The notes below the pieces were generated by a model, which was not told the DNA's origin, made no database searches, and worked only from the letters and a program-made list of their open reading frames with translations. From positions 1 to 42,615 of the forward strand of contig JAUZPI010000038.1 of NCBI GenBank assembly GCA_030706015.1: a DNA stretch of 42,615 nt, written 5' to 3'. Below are positions 32,952-41,232 of this stretch, one piece after another. Within the stretch, counting starts at the first letter, position 1. Every line of letters begins with the position of its first letter. This stretch comes from Bacillota bacterium (GTDB lineage Bacteria; Bacillota; Clostridia; Clostridiales; Clostridiaceae). The translations under genes and the position numbers were made by a program.

Positions 32952-33833
32952 TTATTCCTTGTACACTAATCCTTTTGACGTAAAATTCTTAAGTATCACC
33001 TTTTCCAAAGGCTCCTCAGAGGAAACCTTAATATAAGGTGCTCCATACTTAAAAGCTAAAGCTTCAAGGTTGTTACAAAAATTATCTAATCGTAACTTAT
33101 ATTCCTTTAATATTGAAGGTGTAAGGGATACCCTTAATTCTTCTCCCGTTTCAGAATCGATAAGATTTACTACTCCCTCAAATTCGGGATGAAGTTCCTC
33201 TTTGGAGAATATATTTACTAAAATTATTTCTTGTTTTTTATATGCTAAATATTTTAATGCCTCTTCTATAGCTTTTGCATCAAAGAAATCTGAGATAATA
33301 ATGCTTACTCCTCTGCAAGTTATCTTTCTTTTCATTATGGAGGCAGCAAGATCTGTCCCTCCTTCAAAGTTAATGGAGGATAAATCCTTAAGCAATCTTT
33401 GAAAAAGCATTTTGCCTGAAGCCCCTCTTGAGGTTTCTAAGTTTCCATCCTTTAAGGAACTTATATATACCCTGTCTAAATTGTTTAGAATTATATAGGA
33501 TAGAGCCGCTGCTATTTTTAAAGCCATATGAGACTTTTTATCTTGTCCAAAATCCATGGACTTACTGCTGTCTATAAAGATATTAAAATTAGCTTCTTTT
33601 TCTTCCATGAAAAGTTTTACAAACAGCCTGTCAAATCTACCATAAGCATTCCAATCTATTCTTCTAAAATCGTCTCCAGGCACATATTCTCTAAAATCAG
33701 AAAATTCCACAGAGCTGCCCTTAGCTCTAGATCTTCTTCCTCCCTGAGCTCCCCCGGATAATCTGGTTCTTACATTAAAATTTATACTATTCAGCTTTTT
33801 AAAAAAATCACCATTAAAAATTTTCTCTTCCAT
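32952..33833 (-). CDS. DUF58 domain protein
   Basis: A 293-residue protein of the DUF58 family, almost always encoded beside MoxR ATPases. The hallmark sequence is GSSVEFSDFREYVPGDDFRR, followed by IDWNAYGRFDRLFVK, then a VWA-like strand with IFIDSSKSMDFG (MIDAS-like DSSKS). No membrane helix is apparent, so it probably acts in the cytoplasm as an adaptor between MoxR and the VWA membrane proteins. The ATG lies three bases after the moxR stop, with AGGGTT in the end of moxR as a likely ribosome binding site. Confidence 0.9.
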   Translation of the reverse strand: MEEKIFNGDFFKKLNSINFNVRTRLSGGAQGGRRSRAKGSSVEFSDFREYVPGDDFRRIDWNAYGRFDRLFVKLFMEEKEANFNIFIDSSKSMDFGQDKKSHMALKIAAALSYIILNNLDRVYISSLKDGNLETSRGASGKMLFQRLLKDLSSINFEGGTDLAASIMKRKITCRGVSIIISDFFDAKAIEEALKYLAYKKQEIILVNIFSKEELHPEFEGVVNLIDSETGEELRVSLTPSILKEYKLRLDNFCNNLEALAFKYGAPYIKVSSEEPLEKVILKNFTSKGLVYKE

Positions 33834-33836
33834 GAG

Positions 33837-34820
33837 CTACACAACCCTTATTTCTTCTATAATTCTTGAAATAACCTGATCAGGGGTGATGCCCTCTGCT
33901 GTCCCTTCAAAATTCAAGAATACTCTATGTCTTAAAGCAGGATAAGCCACAGCCTTTACATCATCAAAGGATACGTTAAATCTGCCTTCCATCACTGCTC
34001 TAACTCTTGCAGCATTAAATATAGCTTGTGCACCTCTTGGACTTGACCCAACACTTACATATTTCTTTGTAAATTCTGGAGCGGCTTCTACCTCTGGATG
34101 AGTAGCAATTATCAGCTTTAAAGCATATTCTTTTACTGCTTCTGCCATAGGAACCTCTCTAATAATTTCTCTGATTTTTAATATTTCTTCTCCTGTTACC
34201 ACTGCTTCTAATTCAATCTTTTTATTAGTAACGGTTATGTCCATTATACCCATTAATTCTTCTAGTGAAGGAAATTGCACATTTAATTTAAATAAGAATC
34301 TATCCAGCTGTGCTTCAGGTAATGGATATGTCCCCTCATTCTCTATAGGATTTTGTGTTGCTAATACCATAAAAGGCTCAGCCAGCTTATGAGTTACTTT
34401 TCCCACAGTAACTGTTTTCTCCTGCATAGCTTCTAACAATGCAGATTGAGTTTTAGGAGTTGCTCTGTTTATTTCATCTGCCAGTACTAGATTGGCAAAG
34501 ATAGGGCCTTTTTCAAACTGAAATACATTCCTATCCCCTTCTTTTACAATAAGATTTGTACCAACAACGTCTGCCGGCATCAGGTCAGGAGTAAACTGAA
34601 TTCTAGAAAAGGATAAATCTAATACTTTAGATATAGTTTTTACAAGCTGTGTTTTACCAAGTCCCGGAACTCCTTCTAAAAGAACATTACCACCGCATAA
34701 CACTGCTATAATAACCTGTCTTATAATATCCTTTTGACCTATTATACCTTTTGATATTTCTTCTTCACATAATTTCACTTTTTCAACAATCTGCTGTATT
34801 TCATTTTCATTAATCTCCAA
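33837..34820 (-). CDS. MoxR-family AAA+ ATPase
   Basis: A 327-residue AAA+ ATPase, a chaperone-like enzyme of the MoxR group. Walker A is EGVPGLGKT (about 49-57) and Walker B LVLADEINRATPKTQSAL (111-128). Sensor 1 lies in VLATQNPIENEG, the arginine finger region in LPEAQLDRFLFK, and sensor 2 in SPRGAQAIF. The start is a TTG at 34820, six bases after GGGGGT; the family usually begins close to this point. It is separated from the upstream coiled-coil gene by a strong hairpin, so its level may be set separately from the ABC half of the operon. Confidence 0.93.
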   Translation of the reverse strand: MEINENEIQQIVEKVKLCEEEISKGIIGQKDIIRQVIIAVLCGGNVLLEGVPGLGKTQLVKTISKVLDLSFSRIQFTPDLMPADVVGTNLIVKEGDRNVFQFEKGPIFANLVLADEINRATPKTQSALLEAMQEKTVTVGKVTHKLAEPFMVLATQNPIENEGTYPLPEAQLDRFLFKLNVQFPSLEELMGIMDITVTNKKIELEAVVTGEEILKIREIIREVPMAEAVKEYALKLIIATHPEVEAAPEFTKKYVSVGSSPRGAQAIFNAARVRAVMEGRFNVSFDDVKAVAYPALRHRVFLNFEGTAEGITPDQVISRIIEEIRVV

Positions 34821-34845
34821 AACTTTACCCCCTATGCATATTATT

Positions 34846-34869
34846 TTAGGAGTGCCTTGGCACTCCTAA
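34846..34869 (-). terminator. Intra-operon hairpin before moxR
   Basis: A perfect 11-bp inverted repeat, TTAGGAGTGCC with GGCACTCCTAA, and a two-base loop, in the 52-base gap between the coiled-coil gene and moxR. The minus strand continues AATAATATG with no T run, so it may be a partial terminator, a processing site or a 3' stabiliser. Confidence 0.6.
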
Positions 34870-34872
34870 TTA

Positions 34873-36450
34873 TTATTGAAGTTGATCAAAATATCCCTTT
34901 ACAATCTCTTTCATACTGTCTGGAATAGAATAATCATTTACATCTTCATTAGCTTGCTTACTGTAGCCACCAATAACAGTGTCATACTGCACAGACTCAC
35001 CTTTTGTGGTTGGCCCATCGGAAGAGTCCTGAAGCTGAGATGACCCAGAATTATTTTTACTTCCAGTAAGATTATCGTCCTTTCCCTCGCTTCTTCCGGG
35101 AATGTATACTTGTTCTTTGCTTTCAGTGGAAGCTGAGCCCGGCTTATTTAAACCAGTATTGCTGCCATTATTCCAGCCTCCTCCTGATCCACTTCCGCTG
35201 CCTCCGCCATTGCCAGAACCGCTGCCATTACCACCGCCGCTTCCACCGCCTGCATTAGCGCCTGAACTTCCCTGATTACCACTTCCGGACTGACTTCCTG
35301 GTGAAGCTCCATTGGAGGCTGAAGCTGTGGCATCAGAATCGTCACCTAGTTCGTCTAATGCCTTATTAAGCTGCTGTTTTGTATCATCACTTAGTTTGCC
35401 ATTGGCAGCTTCCTTTGAGGCATTATTTAAAGCCTCTTTCAACTTGTCATTACTAGAACCAGAAGCAGCATCTTTTAATGTAGATGAAAGCTCACTTTTA
35501 TCTGCTTCGCTGAAATCACTAAGAGAATTTTGCAGTTTGCTAAGTTCATCTTTGGCAGCCTGCATATTACCGCTGCTTAGCGCCTTTGATAAATTTGAAG
35601 TTTTATCATTTTTTGAAAGCTGCTCTGCCAAATTATTCAATTCCTTCTTAGCTTCACTTGCCCTTTCTTCCTTGCCCTTGGGATTAACTTCTTTTTGAAT
35701 AGACTTTATATCCTGTAGTGCTTTTTTGTTTTTAGTTTCCTCACCAAGCTTTTCAAACTTTCTATCTAACTTCTCTAAAGCTTTGCTTCCATCTTCTTTA
35801 TTTTTTGCTTGTTCAACTTCTTTTTGTGCAGTCTCAACTGCTTGAAGGGCTTTTTTCTTTTCTTCATCACTCAAGCTATTTAACTTTTCTACTTTTTTCT
35901 TTTCTTCATCTAATTTCTTTTCCGTTTCCTTTTGATATTTCTTAAACTGATAAATTTCCTTAGCCTTATCTTTGGCTGCAGATGGAACAAAAACTCCTAT
36001 TGCAAAAAATACAGAAAGTACAAGTAAAATAATTATCATTTTTTTATCTACTGTTATGGTAATTTTTTTCTTTAGATCATAGTTTTCAATTGCCTTTACT
36101 GTATCCTTTTTCTGAAGCTTTGAAAAACCATCCTCTCTTCCTATAAACTCAATGGAGGTTACAAGTCTTTCCTTTAAGCCAGTGGCATCTGCTATTAATG
36201 CAGTCTGCCTTGTATTTGGTCTATTAATTATCGCTGCGATAATTGATGAAACGATTCCCAATATAATGATTATTAAAGATAAATACACCGCCTCATAAAT
36301 GGGAAGGAATATGGAGGTTATGGTTATAAATGCTCCAAGAGCAAGGGAAATAACCATTGCCAGCATACCATAATGTATAAGGGTGATAATCATCACCCTA
36401 TGCCTTACTTTCCTCAGGAAAGCCAAGATATTTAAATCTAAACCGCTCAT
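34873..36450 (-). CDS. Membrane-anchored coiled-coil protein with Gly/Ser-rich linker (DUF4175-like)
   Basis: 525 residues. Three membrane helices (about 20-42, 50-73 and 138-158) are followed by a long Lys/Glu-rich coiled coil (about 170-340). A low-complexity Gly/Ser/Asn stretch (about 370-430) and a short folded tail follow. The tail, with YDTVIGGYSKQAN then SIPDSMKEIVKGYFDQLQ, resembles the conserved end of DUF4175-type proteins from MoxR clusters. The ATG overlaps the permease stop as TAATG, so translation is coupled. Low-complexity DNA in this stretch gives long false ORFs in other frames. The protein probably scaffolds the neighbouring ATPase and VWA proteins at the membrane. That role is an inference from context. 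Confidence 0.75.
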   Translation of the reverse strand: MSGLDLNILAFLRKVRHRVMIITLIHYGMLAMVISLALGAFITITSIFLPIYEAVYLSLIIIILGIVSSIIAAIINRPNTRQTALIADATGLKERLVTSIEFIGREDGFSKLQKKDTVKAIENYDLKKKITITVDKKMIIILLVLSVFFAIGVFVPSAAKDKAKEIYQFKKYQKETEKKLDEEKKKVEKLNSLSDEEKKKALQAVETAQKEVEQAKNKEDGSKALEKLDRKFEKLGEETKNKKALQDIKSIQKEVNPKGKEERASEAKKELNNLAEQLSKNDKTSNLSKALSSGNMQAAKDELSKLQNSLSDFSEADKSELSSTLKDAASGSSNDKLKEALNNASKEAANGKLSDDTKQQLNKALDELGDDSDATASASNGASPGSQSGSGNQGSSGANAGGGSGGGNGSGSGNGGGSGSGSGGGWNNGSNTGLNKPGSASTESKEQVYIPGRSEGKDDNLTGSKNNSGSSQLQDSSDGPTTKGESVQYDTVIGGYSKQANEDVNDYSIPDSMKEIVKGYFDQLQ

Positions 36451-37307
36451 TATTTCACCTTTTTAGATTTCTTTATTGGATTAAGCTTTTTAGCTGCAAC
36501 AAAAATTAATAAAACAGACATTACTAATTCAACTATTAAATTAATTATCCAAGCGTATTCCATACTATTATTATTTGCTCCAGTTAAAGAAAACAAGTTT
36601 CCGCCTCCAATTTGATTAGTTATCAAAGAAGCAAACCCTAAGCCTGGATTGATATATAAAAAGAATGGAATAAAGGGTTTAAAAGCTGTTCCATGCCCCA
36701 CAGCTCTACTTTCAAGAAAAGCAAAATATATAAAGGTTACAAATACTGTACCTAAAACCAAAGCAAAAACAACTCCATAAGCTGCTGCTGTAGATGCCTT
36801 TGTACTCTTAAAAAAGGTTGACAGACATATTCCTATAGACCCTATATAAATTACAGTAACTACATACAGCAAAACTAATTGAACGATATGAACAGCTTGT
36901 ACTCCTCCAAATAAAAATACTATTGCAAAAATTGGTATAGAGGATACCACAAGAAGAATAACTTTACTTATGGAAGACATAAGTTTTCCACTTATAATTG
37001 AAAATGGTGACAGCTTTGTTGAAAGCAGTATTTCAAGCGTCTGTCTTTCTCTCTCTCCAGAAATGGAGGAGGAGCTTATAGCTGGTACAATAAATAAAAT
37101 CAAACCAAACTGCATACCTGCAATAATGCCGTATAGTGCAATATAACCGCTGTAGCTTGCTCCATATCTTATTGAGTTGGTTATAGTAGCAAACATTGCC
37201 ACTGCTACAAAAGCTAATATTCCTGCATATACCATAAGTAATATGGATGTTTTAACTGTTCTTACAGTGAGTTTTAATTCTTTTCTAAGCACTGGATTAA
37301 TCTTCAT
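36450..37307 (-). CDS. ABC-2 type transporter permease
   Basis: A 285-residue membrane subunit of an ABC-2 exporter, similar in style to GldF/NosY permeases. It has six predicted helices (about 22-45, 55-80, 110-135, 140-165, 175-200 and 255-277). The cytoplasmic coupling motif ISGERERQTLEILLSTKLSP is visible near residue 85. The gene follows the ATPase by 12 bases and overlaps the coiled-coil gene at its 3' end. With the upstream amidotransferase-fold protein it forms a GldFG-like export unit of unknown cargo. Confidence 0.88.
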   Translation of the reverse strand: MKINPVLRKELKLTVRTVKTSILLMVYAGILAFVAVAMFATITNSIRYGASYSGYIALYGIIAGMQFGLILFIVPAISSSSISGERERQTLEILLSTKLSPFSIISGKLMSSISKVILLVVSSIPIFAIVFLFGGVQAVHIVQLVLLYVVTVIYIGSIGICLSTFFKSTKASTAAAYGVVFALVLGTVFVTFIYFAFLESRAVGHGTAFKPFIPFFLYINPGLGFASLITNQIGGGNLFSLTGANNNSMEYAWIINLIVELVMSVLLIFVAAKKLNPIKKSKKVK

Positions 37308-37319
37308 ATATATCCCTCC

Positions 37320-38246
37320 TTACGCCTTTGTATCTTCTGTAATACTCATGAATACCTCTTCTAGGTTACCAGCCTCTTGTGAAAAGGAGATTACGGGTAT
37401 TTTATTAATAACAAGTGTTTGCAATATTTTGCTTAGTTCCGTTTCATCCCCATTAAAGCCCACAGTAATAGTATTATCATTAACTGAAGCTTTTCCAAGG
37501 GAAGGCATTTCTTTAATTACTGTTAATGCCTCTTCTATCTTATTCATAACCTTTATCTTAATAGGATGAGCATAATTCATTCCATTCATAATATCATTAA
37601 CAGATCCGTTAACCACCATTCTCCCCTTTTGGATAATTCCAATTTCGCTGCAGATTTCAGCAAGCTCAGGCAGTATGTGAGAACTAACGATTATAGTCTT
37701 GCCCATATCCTTCAAGTTCTTAAGTATACCCTTCATTTCATATCTTGCTCTAGGATCCATACCTGAAGCAGGCTCGTCTAAAATTAACAGTTCAGGATTG
37801 TGCACCAAGCTTCTTGCCAAGCAAAGACGCTGCTTCATTCCTCTTGATAGACCATCTACATAAGCTTCAGCTTTCTCTCTTAAATTTACTAGTTCTAATA
37901 AATCTAAACACAGCTTAGTTGCTTCATTTCCCAATATGCCATAAATGGATGCATAGAACTCCATATACTCAATTGCTTTTAGATTATCATATACTCCAAA
38001 GAAGTCTGGCATATAACCTATCTTTTCCTTAAGCTTTTTATGGTCATTTATTGCAGACACACCATCAATATAAACCTCTCCAGAATCTGCTGACAAAAGC
38101 CCTGCCATAATTCTCATAGTAGTAGTCTTTCCAGCTCCATTAGGTCCTATAAACCCAAATATCTCACCTTTTTTTATCTCAAGATTAAGTCCATTTACCG
38201 CGGTGAATTTTCCATAGGATTTATATAAATCTTTAATAACAAGCAT
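37320..38246 (-). CDS. ABC transporter ATP-binding protein
   Basis: A 308-residue ATPase of the ABC-2/GldA-like group. Walker A is GFIGPNGAGKTTTMR (about 31-45), the signature YVDGLSRGMKQRLC, and Walker B LLILDEPASGMDPRAR; the switch His is in VSSHILPELAE. A C-terminal extension of about 90 residues is typical for this subgroup. The ATG overlaps the stop of the preceding secreted/membrane protein as TAATG. It powers the permease encoded next. Confidence 0.93.
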   Translation of the reverse strand: MLVIKDLYKSYGKFTAVNGLNLEIKKGEIFGFIGPNGAGKTTTMRIMAGLLSADSGEVYIDGVSAINDHKKLKEKIGYMPDFFGVYDNLKAIEYMEFYASIYGILGNEATKLCLDLLELVNLREKAEAYVDGLSRGMKQRLCLARSLVHNPELLILDEPASGMDPRARYEMKGILKNLKDMGKTIIVSSHILPELAEICSEIGIIQKGRMVVNGSVNDIMNGMNYAHPIKIKVMNKIEEALTVIKEMPSLGKASVNDNTITVGFNGDETELSKILQTLVINKIPVISFSQEAGNLEEVFMSITEDTKA

Positions 38247-40708
38247 TATTTCACCCTCCCCTTTACTGATAAACCTGGCAATATGGAAGGTCCTCCATTA
38301 TTATTCGAATTATTTCTTACATTTACTTTTATTTCATTATTGCTCAGATAGCTGCTTAAATCACTTATAACTGCCTCATTATTTTTAAAATCAATCTTAT
38401 CATATTTATTATCTTTTACATTTAAGATATAGTATTCGCCATTAAATTTAGTAGCCCCATTATAGTTATTTGTAGGGCTTAGTTCTTTAATTGTTATCTG
38501 ATCCACTTGTAATTCAGCAGGGAAACTATAAGATAAATCTAGATTAATGCTTCCCATGATGTAAGAATTTTGTTCATCATAACCGCCTTGTCCATCCTGT
38601 TTTAATACAGTTGGAGTAAAATAGCCATAAGGATATTCTGCTTTTCCATCTTTAATAAAATCAATATTAACAGGTGTATTTATCACAGAAGTTCTATATT
38701 CATCAGCCGCTTTACCATTTATCTTAAACTTACTTACTATCTTGTCCCTCTTAATAGCTACAATATAATTAGAAGTATTTGAACCATTCAATGAAGCATT
38801 CATCATCATATTTTGCGAAAACATATTTAACAGGCTTACTGTTTGTCTTTTAACTGCTGCATCTGCTCCATTATTATTATTCATATTTACATTAAAGTAA
38901 TTAACTACTTCACCTATGCTTCTATAAAATTTACTATTTCCATTTATAGCAGCATTCTGACCTTTCTTGATTGCTCCCGCATCCCAAACTCCACTGGAAG
39001 TGACTACATAAACATTTTCTAAATCACTATCTAGATTATTGCTTATAGTTCCAGATAAATTTCCACTAAAGTATTGAAGCTTGGAATCTAGTTTTCCATA
39101 ATTCTCTTTTTCCATACTTGTAGTCATTAAATTTGATTGAAAAGGTGCAGCATTTTTATATTGATAGTAGGTTTTATCTCCTTCATAATAAACCTCTAAT
39201 CCCAATTTAGCATAGGAAGGGTTATTATAGCCTCCATTATTATCACCGAATAAAGGTGACAGCTTTTCACTGGTGGTTTCTTCAATTTTCAAATCTCCCT
39301 TTCTAGGAGTTACAAACCCAAGATAGGATTGTATTTTTGAGCTTCCGTCACTATTTAAGTCCACAAAATCAACTCTATTAATAAATTCTGAGGTTATTCT
39401 AGTAGGCGAACCAATGCAGTATATTATAACTGCAAAAACTATAGACAATGCTGGTACTATGCCCCAAAGAAGATTTCGTTTGTTTAATTTCTTAAGTAAT
39501 AAATATCCCAATGGACCTATGATTAAAACATATATTGTCAGTGCTATACCCATTCCTTTTGCCGTAGGAGTTTTTAGGCCCCAAGTATTTTGAACACTTT
39601 CCTGTGCCATATAGTACTGACCATTATTATATACATCTGCAGCATACATTTGATAACTTTTAGGAAGCAGCTGACTATAAAGTGACTTCCATAAAGCAGT
39701 ATTATTAGCCCAGCTAACCATAGGTTCTAAACCTAAATCAAAATTACATAATACAATTCTTCCATTGCTCTTATCTATGGCTGTTATTAAGGCCTCATTT
39801 CCTTCAGCCATTATTACTTTTCCATCATTTATTTTCATGCTTAGTACATCCAGACTAAGAGGAGCTTGTCCAGTTAAACCTAATTTATCATTAAATTGCT
39901 GAGTACTTATCTTTGATATACTTCCTATTTCACCATTTATAAAATTATTATTTTTAAATAATGATAAAGTTTTCTGATAACCAGGACCTGTACCGATTAT
40001 CAGCATACCACCATTTTCAACCCATGCCTTAAGAACTGCATACTGTTCCTTTGATAATTTTGAAGTATCAAAATTATTAATAACTAATACATCAAGACAT
40101 TCTATGCTTTTTTCATTTGAGGAAATTGTATTTTGATCTACCTTAACCACTGTGGAATTTATAGTAACCTTATTATTTGTTCCGTTATTTATTCCTTTCA
40201 GCACCATAGTATTAGCACTATTAGGGTTAAGCTCTGCTGTAACCTTTGCAAGATAACTTAAGCTGTTATAATCGTCTGAAAGTACCCCCACCATCAAATT
40301 ACCTTCTGGTATTCTTCCGTTACCTATTCTTAAACTTTTTTCATAAACCTTTTTATTATTTGAATTTAGTCTTATTACTATGTCTGGAGACCCATTGTTT
40401 ATAGGCACTGATAAAACTACATGCTTCTTAGAGCCGCTTGGCAGGTTTACACTTTGACTATATAGAATATATGTATTATTTTGCTGCGAAATTTCAACTT
40501 GAAGCTCTCCTTGTATATCCTTATCAGAATTAGTGATATCAAAACTTAATGGTATAGACTTCCCTAATTTATACTTTCCATCTATACCATACTGTACTTT
40601 GATATCTATATTTGCTGCTGCCTTTGCTTCCTGTGGTACTAGCAACCCCGTAAGAAGCAAAATTGCAAAAACCATTAAACTGAAAATGCTTTTTGTAATT
40701 TTTTTCAT
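38246..40708 (-). CDS. Exported membrane protein with amidotransferase-like fold
   Basis: About 820 residues. It starts MKKITKSIFSLMVFAILLLT with a signal peptide ending near AKA-AAN, then beta-rich domains and a Rossmann-like GATase1-type segment (LDVLVINNFDTSKL, WVENGGMLIIGTGPG) without obvious catalytic residues. Two membrane helices lie at about 387-407 and 417-437, followed by an Asn-rich region of about 400 residues that is probably extracytoplasmic. The ATG at 40708 follows GGGGGGATA; a first ATG six codons earlier overlaps that site. Related large proteins accompany GldA/GldF-like ABC pairs in Clostridia. The gene couples to the ATPase gene by TAATG. Cargo and role are unknown. Confidence 0.8.
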   Translation of the reverse strand: MKKITKSIFSLMVFAILLLTGLLVPQEAKAAANIDIKVQYGIDGKYKLGKSIPLSFDITNSDKDIQGELQVEISQQNNTYILYSQSVNLPSGSKKHVVLSVPINNGSPDIVIRLNSNNKKVYEKSLRIGNGRIPEGNLMVGVLSDDYNSLSYLAKVTAELNPNSANTMVLKGINNGTNNKVTINSTVVKVDQNTISSNEKSIECLDVLVINNFDTSKLSKEQYAVLKAWVENGGMLIIGTGPGYQKTLSLFKNNNFINGEIGSISKISTQQFNDKLGLTGQAPLSLDVLSMKINDGKVIMAEGNEALITAIDKSNGRIVLCNFDLGLEPMVSWANNTALWKSLYSQLLPKSYQMYAADVYNNGQYYMAQESVQNTWGLKTPTAKGMGIALTIYVLIIGPLGYLLLKKLNKRNLLWGIVPALSIVFAVIIYCIGSPTRITSEFINRVDFVDLNSDGSSKIQSYLGFVTPRKGDLKIEETTSEKLSPLFGDNNGGYNNPSYAKLGLEVYYEGDKTYYQYKNAAPFQSNLMTTSMEKENYGKLDSKLQYFSGNLSGTISNNLDSDLENVYVVTSSGVWDAGAIKKGQNAAINGNSKFYRSIGEVVNYFNVNMNNNNGADAAVKRQTVSLLNMFSQNMMMNASLNGSNTSNYIVAIKRDKIVSKFKINGKAADEYRTSVINTPVNIDFIKDGKAEYPYGYFTPTVLKQDGQGGYDEQNSYIMGSINLDLSYSFPAELQVDQITIKELSPTNNYNGATKFNGEYYILNVKDNKYDKIDFKNNEAVISDLSSYLSNNEIKVNVRNNSNNNGGPSILPGLSVKGRVK

Positions 40709-40726
40709 TAACTTATATCCCCCCAT

Positions 40727-40912
40727 TTATTCTTTTCTTATCATCTTATTTACTATGCTTTCTTCTACTAATTCACTTTTACTAAACCCCTTTCTAAAAT
40801 ACCTTATCTGCTTGTACTTCACTCCATTCATCTCAAAGTCTAACACATCAATTCTATCTCCCTTATATATAATTGGTTCCTTATTCCCTTTTAAAAATAC
40901 TTGTAGTTCCAT
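40727..40912 (-). CDS. 61-aa small protein, first gene of the block
   Basis: A 61-residue hydrophilic, basic protein (MELQVFLKGNKEPIIYKGDR, then VKYKQIRYFRKGFSKSELVE) with no membrane helix, resembling a small beta-rich domain. It ends 18 bases before the next start, and its stop codon lies next to that gene's ribosome binding site, so co-translation is likely. Its own ribosome binding site (AAGGATG, about 15 bases upstream) is far from the ATG, which suggests low translation or a different start. The family is not recognised. Confidence 0.55.
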   Translation of the reverse strand: MELQVFLKGNKEPIIYKGDRIDVLDFEMNGVKYKQIRYFRKGFSKSELVEESIVNKMIRKE

Positions 40913-41232
40913 AACTGTATTGTTTCACATCCTTCTTTTTTATAGAGATAATACTATTGTGTATAAACGTTTTATTTGATAATAATCATAGCTATTAATA
41001 CAATATTTGGGCATATTAAATATATTTTACACTATGCAGTATAATAAAGAAAGTTATATTTCTCCAAAATATATGCTATTCAATTAATCTGTAAATTTAC
41101 ACAATATTTAATAAAAAGAGTGTGAATCACGTTAGCTGCGATTCACTTCACTAAGTAATTCCTATAGAGTAAAAATAAACTGTACCGAGTATACATCAGT
41201 ACAGTTTTTGCCATTAATTATTATAGCCAAAA
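40913..41232. other. Intergenic region upstream of the MoxR/VWA/ABC block
   Basis: No ORF is supported. Besides the terminator at 41177-41207, it holds a 7-bp inverted repeat GTGAATC/GATTCAC (41122-41146) that could be an operator or a second terminator stem. The promoter of the 40.9-28.3 kb operon should lie in 40913-41100, but no clear -35/-10 pair can be named. Confidence 0.45.
41177..41207 (-). terminator. Terminator of the DUF4179-like gene
   Basis: AAACTGTAC pairs with GTACAGTTT across 13 bases. The minus strand continues ATTTTTACTC, 25 bases after the stop codon. Confidence 0.75.

Noticed and set aside
35148..35698. Open frames on both strands over the coiled-coil/Gly-rich gene
   Set aside because: Low-complexity Gly/Ser and Lys/Glu codons keep other frames open by chance; the compositions (Met/Ala/Val repeats, Ser/Leu repeats) are those of frame shadows.
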